From contig NC_052613.1 in the NCBI RefSeq assembly GCF_016545825.1, positions 34,546,844 to 34,610,843 of the forward strand: a stretch of DNA of 64,000 nucleotides. The letters run 5' to 3'. Made by a program: the position numbers and the translations under genes. Position 1 is the stretch's first letter; the number at the start of each line of letters is the position of its first letter. Below are positions 47,842 to 59,336 of this stretch, piece by piece. A model generated the notes under the pieces. It was not told the DNA's origin and ran no database searches. It worked only from the letters and a program-made list of their open reading frames with translations. The DNA comes from Eucalyptus grandis (lineage: Eukaryota > Streptophyta > Magnoliopsida > Myrtales > Myrtaceae).

Positions 47842-50800
47842 TCACCACCAAAAGTGACCACACAAGGCCACCCCCAAAATGGCGGAGTCGACAATGCATA
47901 CCTCTAAACCTATGTGAGCGTACTTGGTGTAGGAAACAATGGATGAAATGCCACCAACTCCCCTAAGCAACTCAAATGGTGAAAACGCCGGTCGAGTCCA
48001 AGTAATGCTTGAACTTGGTCGAACTAGTTTGGTTAACATATTTACCGGATTATCCACAGTAGGAATTTTCCTCATCGTAATCGTATTATTAGCAACTTCA
48101 TCACATACAAAGTGATACCGTATGTCGATATGTTTTGTCCTATCATGATACATCACATTCTTGGTCAACTGAGTCGCACTTTGGTTATCGCAAAAGATAA
48201 CGGAGGCTCCCTTCTACTTCATGCCAAGTTCTATAACCAAGCATTTCAACCAAAGAGCTTCCTTTACTGCTTTCGCTGCTACCATGTATTCTGCTTTGAT
48301 GGTAGACAAAACAACTGTGTCATACAAAATTGCTCTCCAACTAACTACAGAACCACCAAGTATAAAAAAATGACCTGTCAAATATCTTTGTTTGTCAATA
48401 TCGCTTGTATAGTTAGAATCAATGAGCCAACAATAGAATTAATGAGCCAACAACCGCATGTCTTATATCACAATCTCTATTAAAGACAAAACCCACATTT
48501 TAGGTACCCTAATGTACCGAAGAATCCATTTCACAGTTTGTTAGTGAGCTTTACCCGGATGTGCCACATACTTACTCACAATACTAATAGCCTGTGAAAT
48601 ATTTGGACAAGTGCAAACCATAGCATACATGAAACTACCAACGGCACTAGAATATGGAATTTGAGACATCTCATCTTCTTCATCTTTAGTTTTAGGCAAC
48701 AAAGAAGCCAAAAGCTTAAAATGGGACACCAAAAGAGTATTTACCAGTTTAGCATTCTTCATGCCTAAGCACTTGCACTTTCTCAATATCTTTCTTCCAC
48801 CAGAAGTATAACTTCCCAACCAGGAGATACCTAGAATTTCTTGGCAACTTCAAGATCTTTCATCTCAAATTCCCTACTAAGTTGCCTCTTCAAATTTTGT
48901 ATCTCTGATATATTCTTCGCTGCAACAAGCATTTCATCCACATATAATAGCAAATAAATAAAAGAACCATCATGCAATCTCTTATAGTACACACATCCAT
49001 CATGCGCACTTCGCAAATGGCCATGATTCAACATAAAGCTATCAAATCTCTTGTACCATTGCTAGTGAGATTACTTGAGACCATACAAATAATGTTTCAA
49101 CTTGCAAACATGATCTTCTTTACCCTCAATAATAAATCCCTCAGGTTGAGACATATAGATTGTCTCCTCAAGCTTGCCATGCAGAAAAGCAATCTTATCA
49201 TCAAGTTGCTTAAGTTCTAGATCATAAAGGGCTACTAAAGCAAACATCATATGGATGGAACTATGTTTCACAATTGGAGAGAACAATTCATTACAGTTGA
49301 TCCCCTCCTTTTGACTAAAACCTTTCGCTATCATACGTGCCTTGAATTTTTCATCTTCAATCCCTAGAATTCCCTCTTTTCTTTTGAAGACCCACTTGCA
49401 CTCAACAGCTCTTTAGCTGTCAAGCAATTTCACAAGATCCCAAGTTTGGTTCTTATTAAGAGACTCCATCTCTTCATTCATCGCAACAACACACTTCTTA
49501 GATTTTGAACAAATAGTAACTTCATGGAATGTAGAAGGTTCTTCAATACCAAGCTCTTCAGCAACTGTAAGAGCACTTGCTACTAAATCAATGAAACCAT
49601 ACCACTAGGGAGGCTTAATTTGTCATTTAGCTCTCCTTGCGGCTTAACTTTGAGGTTGCTCACTTTCTTCTACTTCGTCTTTGATAAAATCTAAGTTTTG
49701 TTGCTCATTGTTACTTTCTGGTTAAATAGGAATATCTTCAAATGTTCTTTGTGAATGCTCTACGTGAAGCTCCACCTCTCTTTTAACATTCTCCTTTTGG
49801 ATACCTATAGATTCAGTAACAACCTTTCGCTTTTCAAGCATGGAATTTTCAGCAAAAGTAACATCCCTACTAATTATAAACTTTGATGATTGAGGGTCAG
49901 AACACCATAAATCGTATCCTTTAACCCTCTATACATAACTAACAAAAATACACTTCTTAGCCCTAGGTTCAAGCTTACCCTCTTTTACATGATAATAAGA
50001 AGGATATTCAAATATTTTAAAACTAGAATAATCAAAAGGTTTACCTAACCATACTTCATTAGGAGTCTTACATTCAATTTCGGTTGAAGGAGAACAATTC
50101 ACTAAATAACATGTTATGTTCATAGCTTCAACCTAGAAATTTTTCTCAAGTCCAGCATTAGAGAGCATATGCTTAGCTCTCTCTAAACATGTTCAATTCA
50201 TGCACTCCGCCACCTCATTTTGTTGAGGTGTATGCCCAACTATTAGATGTCAAACAATTCCCGAACCTTCACAATACTTGTTGAAATCACCTCTGTAAAA
50301 CTCAAGACCATTGTCCATTCTGAGACACTTTATCTTATTCCTAGATTTTCTATCAATATCTTCCATTTCTTGAACATAAAAAAAAAAAAAAAAAAAGTAA
50401 CTTGTATGCTTCACCACCTTTAGATGTTACCTATGCCGATCCCCACAAATCAGAGTGGATGTAGTCAACTGTGCCCTTTGTTGAGTGCACCTCAACACTA
50501 AAACTAACTTTGCATTACTTCCTAAAAACATAATATTCGCAAAAGTCAAGTGAGATCGTATGATCCCCACAAAGTAAACTACATTTATTCAAGATAATCA
50601 TTCTTCTTTCACTCATGTGGCCTAATTACATATGTCAAAACATTGATTTTAGAATCTGAAGAGGATGGTATATTTAAAGAATCCACAACGGTACTTCCTT
50701 AGAGAATGTAAAGGTATTGTTTTATGTTACCTCTCATCACAATCAAGGAGGCTTCTAAAATTTTTAAAATTCCACCTCCACCAGTGTACATGCACCTAAT

Positions 50801-51107
50801 GGAATCTAAACTGCTAATTAAGATAAGGTTTTTCTTCAAATATGGGATGTGCCTAATGTTTGTCAAAGTTCTTACTACATTTTCATGACATTTAATTTGC
50901 ACTGTACCAATACGCACAATCCTGCAAACGGCATCATTGCCCATCAAAACTGAAGCTCCATTGACTTTCTCATATGTATGGAATTAATCTCTATATGGAC
51001 ACGTGTTATGAACATACTGAATCCAAAATCCATTCATCATCAGACATGATAATCTGAAGACAAGACAGTAAAAGCATTGTCTACATCAACTGACTCATTA
51101 TTTTTCA
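47842..51107 (-). pseudogene. Copia pol of copy 3, broken
   Basis: Minus-strand pieces: protease/pre-integrase (50699-50947); integrase core (about 50150-50450) with the HTPQQNEVAE block; integrase C-terminus (49929-50123); RT N-part (49071-49334) with SPIVKHSSIH and KLEETIYMSQPEGF; RT catalytic piece (48831-49034) reading YVDEML, so the second Asp is Glu; RT C-part (48541-48819); RNase H (about 48168-48480 and 47842-48168) with HDRTKHIDIRYHF. Many frameshifts and stops, plus a poly-A run near 50378. Confidence 0.85.
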
Positions 51108-51513
51108 CTAGACTAGCCAAATCCGAACTCTCCATTGACTTCTTCCCCTTAGCTTTGAGCACTGGACACTCACTTTTGTAGTGTTCGAATTTGTGACAAT
51201 AGTATTACTCCACCTTACTCTTATCTCTGCTTGATCTAGACTTTGAACGCCCTTTACTATTACTACGTCTATCACGATGATTCGACCTTCCTCTAACAAC
51301 TAAGCCATGAGCTTTATCATCACTACTACTCGGATTTAATTTTGCACGCATCTCCATGGAATTCAACAAGGCTTTCACATTCTCAAGAGTTATGGATTCC
51401 CTTCCATATAGTATAGAATTCACAAAACTTTCATACGAGCTTGGTAGTGAGCATAACATAGTTAGGGCTTGATCTTCATCATCAAACTTCAAATCTAGAT
51501 TTTTCATATCCAT
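51108..51513 (-). pseudogene. Copia gag C-terminal half (copy 3)
   Basis: Capsid C-terminal segment (LKFDDEDQALTMLCSLPSSY, SILYGRESITLENV), an Arg/Ser-rich linker, then a zinc knuckle (YYCHKFEHYKSECP) whose first Cys codon has become TAA at about 51207. The N-terminal 130 or so residues expected for this family are missing. Confidence 0.83.
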
Positions 51514-51952
51514 GACTTCAAAGCTGAGGGGGCCATGAGGTCCTCATCGATCTCGATGGCTTTTCTCTGCATGAGGTACGATACAAAGCTCGGATTGTTC
51601 AAATTGTCCAACCATCCCACCATCGTGCAACGCTCGCAGCTTGACTTAGAGTAGAAAGAACAAATCACAGGTCTCCAACCGTCACCAGAAAACCCCTGGA
51701 CAAAGACAATGTGCAAAGAAGAAGGGGGAAGTGAAATGAATTTGAGCCGTCGACCAAAATGAGCCATAGAGAGAGAGAGAGAGAGAGAGAGAGAAGAAGA
51801 AGAAGACTCATGGAGGAGAGAGGATGGGGAGGTGGCGGTGGCGGTGGCGGTGGCGGAGGCGGTAGGGAGAGGGAGGAGGGGAGGGCTTAAAAAGGGCGAA
51901 GAGGAGGGGAGGGGAGGGAAGGGGAGGGGGCGAGGAAGAAGCATGGCATCGT
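51514..51952. other. Low-complexity junction sequence
   Basis: No gag homology. It holds a (GA)n tract (about 51769-51795), a GGCGGT repeat (about 51831-51863) and a G/A-rich stretch. A 158-codon minus-strand frame spans it but is mostly low complexity and is not a credible gene. Confidence 0.5.
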
Positions 51953-54110
51953 TGTCACGTCCCGAACCTCGAGCGTGCACACATCCCTTGGTGGTCGATA
52001 GAAATTGCGACGTTCCTAGGGCACATCACCGACCCATTTCTTTATTTGCATATGAAGAAGAGAATTAACTAATCCCCTAACAATAACATATATGAGATAG
52101 AAAAGCAGGACAACAATTTCCCAAATCAAAACACACTTTCAAAACACCTCAGGTTCATATACAGAAGGTCTATCTCAAAAAGAACTACTGAGCCACCTAT
52201 GCTCCTAACCCTTATGCTTCAAGCTCCTAATCCTTCACATTAGGGACCTGCAAATAGTTATATAATAACCAGTGAGATATAAATCTCAGTGAGTCCTCCC
52301 CTAAGCCCCAATTAGTACACCAACTCTACTCGGGGTATCTCTTTAGAACCACCCCCACAAACAAACCCTGACTAACAACCAACAATCAACAGTCGATCCG
52401 CATGCAACCTTACCCGGCATGCCATACCCAGCACGTTATATCTCAGCACAATACATGCAATGCACATGGCCATTAGATAATGCAGTTCATCAATCACATA
52501 CGAGTCGCATCACAAGCGATCTCCCTTGGCCATTGCCACACCCTGCACGTTATCGATTCGTGCGTGCGTGCCATAAACAATGTGCTCAACTCATGCATGA
52601 CCGAAATCAATGATGCAATGATTCTCATGCGTTCCATATAAGGATAAAGTCCACCGACACACACCAGGGATGGGTTTTTTGAATGTCCACCGACACATAT
52701 CGGGATGGGGACTGGTTCTTTTAACGTCCACCGACACACACCAGGGACGGGTTCTTTTAACGTCCACCGACACACACCGAGGACGGGTTCTTTTAATGTC
52801 CACCGACACACACTGGGGACGGGTTCTTTTAACCAGCACACAATCATTCAATTCTGGCCAAGGACATTGTGCTTTGCACTCACATGCCTCAATTAAGATA
52901 ACAACCTTGGCCTATTTTCTTTATATTAAAAACACTGTGAAAATAATCGTGCGTGGGTACATGGTCAAATTGAACCTTAAAAAAATTGGTATCCTTCCTT
53001 TTCAAAATCCCATAGTTTACTATAGTCTTTAAAACCCATTTTTTGTGTTAAAACCCGACACTCAGGATTTTCTAATCAAATATCGAAATTTCACAATCAT
53101 CACTCAATTCATATAAATGCCCATGCATTTACACATCCATTCACTTCATAAAATCAACACACATGAAACAAGGCAATTTTTCACTCTCGGGTGAACAGTG
53201 CACGTGAACAGTAGTCTACGAACAGTACTGCGTGAATAGTGCACGTGAACAGTATTTTGTGAACAGTGTCGCGTCGTGTGAACAGTAAATTCCCAGAATT
53301 CAATACTTAATAAATTAAATTCAGAATTTAAACAAAACATTAACTAAAACAAACAAACAATTAATTAAACAAAACAAGCTTAATTAAACACATAAGCACA
53401 ATAAAGCAAATAAAGCAAGATTAAGCTAAACTAATCTAAGCCATCCATCTAACCACCTATCTTAGGACTAATACAACTTAATTAAATCTCTTAAACTATA
53501 ATTAAATCTAACTAAACTAACTCTAAGCAAGTTTAGGCACTAATCGAATGATTAGGGGCTAAACTCACCCGTTAAACGGGCCGGAGACACGGATGCGGCG
53601 GCAACGACGAAGGCTATGCACCGGGACCTCAACCACGATGATCCAAGAAGATCACAAGCCCAGAACAGCAACCACAGCCTCTACCTCCCTCTGAAATTCT
53701 GGAAAACTTACTTGTCGAAGGAGAAATAGAGTTGGGCGGCTAATCGGGGGGTTGGCAAGCAATCGACGGCTCCCAGGGGTCAAGAGGGACTTGGTGGTGG
53801 CCGAGATGGGCGAAGGAAGGGTCGGAATGGGAGAAAAATGGTCAAAAATGCAAAACAGTGCAGTCTGCGGGCAGACCGACGTACTAGCGACCGGTTCCTT
53901 CGGGCCGGTGTACGAGATCCGGCCCAAGCGAAGGCCGCCTTGCCTTCGTTGGGTGAGGGTTGCCCTCATTGGATCTAGCGAGGGTAGCCCTCGCCCAATG
54001 TCCCTTGCTAGAGCCAACTTCCCTCTCCCGAGAGAAGAAGGAAAAAGAGAAAAAAAGAAAAAAGGAAAGAAGAAAAAAATTTAAAAAATTAAAAGATGAA
54101 AATGCCCTTC
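51953..54110 (-). mobile_element. Truncated long gypsy-type LTR (copy 3)
   Basis: Starts TGTCACGTCCCGAACCTCGA, the inverted 3' terminus of copy 1 (ends ...GGTGTGACA). It is then colinear in reverse with about 6075 to 4000 of copy 1, including the poly-asparagine-like AT-rich spacers and the GC-rich block (53580-54010). The expected TGTGA-type 5' end and the GAGCTGATCACTCA block are not found, so it is truncated near 54110. Confidence 0.75.
52640..52835 (+). repeat. 36-bp minisatellite, about 5 units
   Basis: The cgtccaccgacacacacc block recurs at 52725, 52761 and 52797 with a 36-bp period; a degraded unit precedes and one follows. Open frames on both strands here are repeat artefacts. Confidence 0.93.
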
Positions 54111-54114
54111 AACC

Positions 54115-54240
54115 ATAGAGTTGGGGTAAATGTGTTACAGTTGGCAAAGTTTTGGATTTTTTCTGTCACAAAAAAAAAGTTCGAAGTAAATTTGTCACAT
54201 TGGGTAAAGTTTAGGGTTTTTGGTGGCTTTTTCTCTTACA
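54115..54240. mobile_element. Small MITE-like fragment
   Basis: Two direct copies of ggtaaatttgtcacattgg-like words with gtttagggtttttggtgg, the module also seen in inverted form at 58015-58458 and 63385-63600. The ends are not defined. Confidence 0.4.
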
Positions 54241-56002
54241 ACTATTTAACCGCATGATGATGGTTAACTCATACTACACAAGCCAACTCATATTGTGCAT
54301 AAATTAGAGGACTTTCTTGTCCCTTTAACCTTGAAGAGACCTGTCTCTAGACGATTGATGCATGCGTGGGTGAGTGATTTCAAGAATGTGAATTGCCAAG
54401 AAAAGTTTATGGATGGATGTGTTGAGCATGTGGGGAATTCTAGCTAAGTAAATAGAAAGGTGTGTAAAGGATGGAGGATACAAAAACTTTACCACCAAAG
54501 CATAAAAAGCACAAGCCACCGGTCAAGGATAAAGATTTGAGACAAATGGTAGATCATGACGGTAAGGACTGCTCCACTGGTCAATAATAAAGAGCTATTT
54601 GATTCACCATTAATGACATTTGATAAAGAATTAGATATATATTCACTCACGTAGAGGAATTCTAATATATTCACCAAGTATGTATTATAATGGAGAACAC
54701 GCCTTTATTTATACGGGAACTAAGAATTAGGAAATAAACAAACATTAACAATATGGGGACTCTGTAAATATTAAAGACATGGGAACTAGAAAACATTATA
54801 AAAAACTAGGAACTCAAAGATGCAATTAATGACATGGAGACTCATAATCTTGACTCTTCAGCTTTGCCATTCATCTCCCAAAATTCATCCACCAGCCTTA
54901 AACATAGATTAACTATCTTTGAATTTCAACAATTAACCAAGTAATTTCAAATTAGCCTCCCATCAATATGTTGTTGATTAGTGTTGAAATCAACAACCAT
55001 TCTGGTGAAACGGAACTTAATTGGCAAAAGTCAAGAATCGAAAATTCCTTATTCAATAGCTTGATAATCAATCTGTAGTCATTCTTTTGTATCGATAACT
55101 TGATTGATAGTTTTTATACCGACAACTTTATTCTAGACCCACTGCAACCCGCCATTATTGAGACTTGCCCTTACTTAACATCAAAATCCAAATTAAATTA
55201 ACAAACATCAATCAATGGAGTCAGGAGTGTTAAGTAATTCAATTTAACTTAGCTCTTAGAGTTTTCACTTACCTTGGAAAAAACTTGAACAACTCAAAAC
55301 TATAAATACCTTCAAAGCAAAATAACCAATAATAGGAATTAAAATTTTTATTAGAACAAATACCCATTTGGTAACAAGGTAGTAAAGTCCAACAATTCAT
55401 CTTGTAAACACCTAAAATATGGAATTAGAAGTTATGGTAATAGAAGTGTGGGACCTTCACCATCAAAAGATTAGATAATGAAAATTAAAGAAGAAAGTGA
55501 TATGGGACTCTCGCTCTTCTTTGCAATAACAAGTTGAATTTCTCTTTAGAGGTTGGATACTTGTAGGGGTTTGTTTGATCAAAAGGGGGATATATTTGAA
55601 AAACTATAGATGAGTTACAAGGAGATAAGAACAGTTAACCAAGGTAAAAATAATGATGACACTGAAATTAAAAATACTAGGTGGAGATGAATAAAGAGAT
55701 GTTCAAATTAAAAGGTGACACGTTGCTTAATTATATAGTTCCAAAGTAAATATTTGATAAGTTACTAAGATATCTCAGTATTTGTTCTAAACATTGATAA
55801 AACAGAAATATATTTTGAACTTATTAAAATGTTTAGCGAAAACTACCAAGCAATAAGAGAATCTTAACTCGATAAATTTCTAACTTTAAGATTATCATAT
55901 ACATAATTGGAAGCGTATCAGTCCCTGACAATAGTTGCTATAGTGATACGTCTTTTGCCACCAGCCTATATACTCAACTTAAGCACAATATCTATAAATT
56001 AA
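54241..56002. other. Intergenic AT-rich DNA, nothing recognised
   Basis: No frame above 80 codons with a family match, no clear repeat structure and no RNA gene visible. Confidence 0.5.
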
Positions 56003-57269
56003 ATGCTAATGGAATTGCATAAGGGAAGCCATACGAAAATACCTTTTGGATTTTCCCTACACTACAAAATTGATAACCCAATTGAAATTTCCTCTAGTGA
56101 CATTTATTATATTCACCAACTACAATTATTAATTGATGTACGAATTTTTTGGATGTCTCAATGTTCGATGCTTCTATCCAATGCTTTTACCAAGATTCAA
56201 CCTGATCCCGACCCTGTTATCCCTTGCCACTCGGTCAAACATCCAGTATGAGGGGTCCACCTTGATTAAAGATATGTCCATAGTTATTACGTGTGAAAGT
56301 ATAGACTTTTGTCTATTGAGAGTACTTCGAAAGCAATCTGTATAGAGAATATTACCTAATTAGTTATAAATCTATTATACGAACGTCAATACAATTCTAA
56401 AAGCTTTTAAATTCTGTCAATTCAATCATTAACAATTGCAATCGGTCATTTTTTTTATTATCGAAAATCACTGATATGACGATTCAATCATCGTGAAGCT
56501 AGCCATCCTTCGCCATGATGCAAAGTCATATATTTGAATTTAATAACATCTCGTTGGCTTTTTTGCATGCTTTCAAGAGTGAAGATCAATTCAAGTATTT
56601 GGATCCTCCGCTTCTACTCGGGTGACTGCTAGCTAATTAACCGGTGAGACTGTACCCGCCCCCAACTCTAGCTAAGAAAGACCCTCCACCCACTTTCCCT
56701 TTTCCGCGTGTCCAAAAGCCCGCCCTTTGAGGCTTGAGGTATTTTCTGGGCCTTTAATAATATTATATAATAAGAGTTGGCCCTTCTTTCTCAAAGTAAA
56801 TAAAGCTTTCAAGCTGCAGCTTTACAACAAGAAGCCCTCATTATTAGGTCGATAGATTGCTTGTTTGTTTTATATCATATCAATAAAGGCTTTCCTTGAG
56901 TTTTCAAGTTGGGGTGCTACTGCCCTATATAGTCAAGGGCCTTTTCTTGTAGGATGCTGGGTAGGTATAATCCATCGACAATATTTGACCCATGCACATT
57001 AAATTTTGATTTGGGATTTGAGAAGGGTTTGAGAGCGTTCTTGATTCATATTGCGAGGAAAAGAAATTAAGGCTTAATTGAGTGCACAAATAGCAGGCGA
57101 CTTAATTCACAAAAGTAGACACAACATAGAAGCGAATTCGATTGTTGTACAAGATATAGTCAAGCTATCGCCTCCTTTATCGATGCAAATGCTAACAAAA
57201 AGAAAACAGTGAATCAAGCAACCATTTTGCTTCTTATTTTCAAGGGCAATTTTATCCATTCTTTAGCCC
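56003..57269. other. Left unit of a tandem duplication, non-coding part
   Basis: Matches 61160 to about 61913 in blocks (tacgaaaatacc, ctacaaaattgataa, gacatttattatattca, aatccatcgacaatattt, gatttgagaagggtttgagagc). About 400 bp (roughly 56530-56930) are absent from the right unit. A TATA-like attatataataagag lies at about 56760. No gene is recognised before the defensin-like gene. Confidence 0.6.
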
Positions 57270-57572
57270 TCAATCCGCCACGCAGCCGCAAACGCATCGG
57301 CCGTCGACGCACTTGTTTCCGAGGCATCCATCACACCATCTAAAGCATTCTGCCGAAGATCCGCATTCGTCCGCCTGTATCTCTGTCAAATCTCTTGCTC
57401 CTATCTCAAGCATCACACCTATGCGTATACAAAGTTCGACATGAAAGCTATTTCATTATTGTGATTGAAAAACCATAAAAACAAGAAGAGGCACGTTTCA
57501 TGAGACGGGCTTACATGATGATAAAAGTACAAGGGTCACCAAAAAAGCCAGAGAGAGAGAAGCTCTTTCCAT
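57270..57572 (-). CDS. Defensin-like secreted 8-Cys peptide, unit 1
   Basis: Exons are 57572-57515 and 57418-57270 (68 aa). The donor is T/GTAAGC and the acceptor is GCATAG, in phase 1, the usual two-exon plan of plant defensin-like genes. Exon 1 encodes a signal peptide (MERASLSLAF start, hydrophobic core, SSC). Exon 2 encodes an acidic spacer and the Cys domain with spacing C-x5-C-x3-C-x2-C-x4-C-x4-C-x-C-x-C (Cys 38 to 65). The C-x3-C plus C-x-C pattern fits the cysteine-stabilised alpha-beta fold, and GNKCVDGRC fits a gamma-core. It would be secreted; the function (antimicrobial or signalling) is unknown. A minus-strand TATA box lies 76 bp upstream. The paralogue at 61914-62221 keeps the same gene structure and all eight Cys. 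Family naming is inference. Confidence 0.85.
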
Positions 57573-57647
57573 TTCTCTTGTATGGATGCAGCTGATTCTT
57601 TCTGAACTGTATTAATTTGATTTCTTTGTGACAAACTGCAGAGACGG

Positions 57648-57655
57648 AATTTATA
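57648..57655 (-). promoter_or_regulatory. TATA box of defensin-like gene, unit 1
   Basis: The minus strand reads TATAAATT, 76 bp before the ATG. The same box is at the same distance in unit 2 (62298-62305), and the surrounding promoter is highly similar. Confidence 0.65.
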
Positions 57656-58014
57656 TCTACATGACATTGATTATTTTGATTTGGCGAATCAAGAACGATA
57701 ATGGCATGTTAATGGCTCATTGCTGGGGGGTCATTGCATCCAAAGAATCAATCCCTCTACTTTTGGCAAGATATCCATTGATATTAAAGCCCTAATAAGT
57801 GGATTTCTTTTTTTAATGGGAAGTAATGATTAACATGGGATTAATTAATCGACACAACTGCGAATGGGGAGATCAGAGGTAGAGGGCAACTTGACATATA
57901 GTCTTGCTAAAATCCTAGGTATCTATCACTAATGGATTGCCTTGCAAATCATGCACTACAATAATCACCATTCTCGATAAGTAATGACAAGTAATCTAGT
58001 TTGCCATATAATTT
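57656..58014 (-). promoter_or_regulatory. Conserved upstream region, unit 1
   Basis: Colinear with 62306-62530 and 63248-63380 of unit 2. It contains no gene. The conservation covers promoter DNA of both peptide genes. Confidence 0.5.
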
Positions 58015-58458
58015 CTAGAGTTAGTATCATAAAAAGCTCCAAACTAATATATTTATGATAAATTTACCCAAAACCAATTTTTTGACCACCAAAAATCCCA
58101 AATTGGTGCACTTGTGACAAATATATCGTAAACTAATTTTTAACCACAAAAAATCATAAACCAGTACATTTATGATAAATTTTCCCTCATTTAGTTTCTA
58201 TTAAATTGGATTAATTCCGTGAAAAACTACAATTCGATACACTTGTAACAAACAAAGGGTGAAATCCCAAACCAGTACACCTGTCAACTATCATACGTCG
58301 CCCAACTGAACAAGGTAAAAATTAACAAAAATTAATGGATAGTAAATTTGTCACATGTGTACTAGTTTGAGGTTTTTAGTAGTCAAAAAATTAGTTTTGA
58401 ATAAATTTATTATGGATATATTAGTTTAGGGTTTTTTTTTTGTAATTTTAACCCTTAT
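58015..58458. mobile_element. MITE with long inverted repeats
   Basis: The left half (caaactaatatatttatgataaatttaccc...gaccaccaaaaatccc) is mirrored by the right half (agtagtcaaaaaattag...aataaatttattatgg...tagtttagggtttt). No coding capacity. A truncated copy lies in the right duplication unit (about 63385-63627). Confidence 0.6.
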
Positions 58459-59029
58459 TTCTAAGAAACCTAACTATTATATATATGATCAGGTTGACTA
58501 TATGGATGAAACCAACATATAGCCTGATAATGACGTAATTGGAAATTTTTTTAGGATAGCTCACTAGCTATCAATAGCTCAAATGGTTGAGATAAAAACA
58601 TTGAAAATCTAGCAAATAAATATATATGGATAAGTGCACTGGAAGTCTTAAATTTGTCATAAAAGTACAATTGAGTCTTAAAATTTACAAAAACATTTGA
58701 CTCCTTCATGCATGCTCCACTTGGCTTGGGGGGAAAGTACAACCAAGTCAAACTTATCTAATTGGTATAATCGAGTTCTTTCATTGATTAGTTCAATTTT
58801 TTTTCTTCCTCCAATTAGACAAACGGAAAATGCTAATGTAATATTTCATTATTTTCTCTCTTACATGGTTTTTAAAATATTTCCTCTCTTATATATGGCA
58901 TCAACTGAATACAAGACAAAAACAATGTCATTTTACTCTAAATCTCAATTTTTTAAATAAAAACATTAATTTAAAAAAGTATTTTTATAAAACAAAAAAA
59001 TGAAAAAGAAAAAAAAAAGGCAAGATCCA
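58459..59029. other. AT-rich intergenic, nothing recognised
   Basis: Short low-complexity stretches; an 87-codon frame at 58697-58960 has no recognised match. Confidence 0.4.
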
Positions 59030-59330
59030 ATGTTCAAATGGTTCATCAACTTTGGTCTAATATGTAATATGGTCCTTGAATTTTAATCTATTGTGCAATG
59101 TCGTCCCTAGAATAAAAATTGTGCAATTTGGTATAAATATGCAAAGGGCTTTATGGAAAACTTTAGAAGTTTAGAGATAACGTTGGACATTGGACCAAAG
59201 TTCAAAAACAAAATTAAACAAATTAAAATATTAAGAATAATGTTGCACATTGAAATAAAGTTCAGGATCATATTGAACAAATTAAAAGTTCTTGGACGAT
59301 ATTGCATATTGCATTAAAGTTCATAAGCTA
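59030..59330. mobile_element. MITE, about 300 bp
   Basis: The left about 50 bp (ggttcatcaactttggtc, atatgtaatatggtccttgaa) is repeated inverted at the right end (ttcttggacgatattgcatat, ttaaagttcataagct). No coding potential. It abuts the Mutator-like element at 59337. Confidence 0.6.
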
Positions 59331-59336
59331 TAAATG

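Larger units (their letters stand above)
44179..51513 (-). mobile_element. Ty1/copia element, copy 3 (antisense, 5'-truncated)
   Basis: On the minus strand: truncated gag, zinc knuckle, protease, integrase, RT, RNase H, then one LTR. The 3' LTR (44179-47776) is split by a 3.2-kb solo LTR. No 5' LTR is found. The gag frame stops matching at about 51513, upstream of which unrelated sequence begins. The domain sequences are unlike copies 1 and 2, so this is a different, Tnt1/Tork-like family (inference). Confidence 0.88.

Noticed and set aside
51504..51980. 158-codon minus-strand frame as a gene
   Set aside because: More than half is Ser/Pro/Leu low complexity from (GA)n and GGCGGT tracts; only the short stretch near the gag junction deserves a search.
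52494..53032. Frames with repeated T-G-S-F-N-V-H-R-H-T or V-C-R-W-T-L-K-E-P units
   Set aside because: Sense and antisense translations of the 36-bp minisatellite.
56003..56345. 82-codon frame with a similar frame at 61014-61424 as a conserved gene pair
   Set aside because: The similarity extends over flanking non-coding DNA, frame and stops are not conserved between the units, and the tandem duplication explains it.
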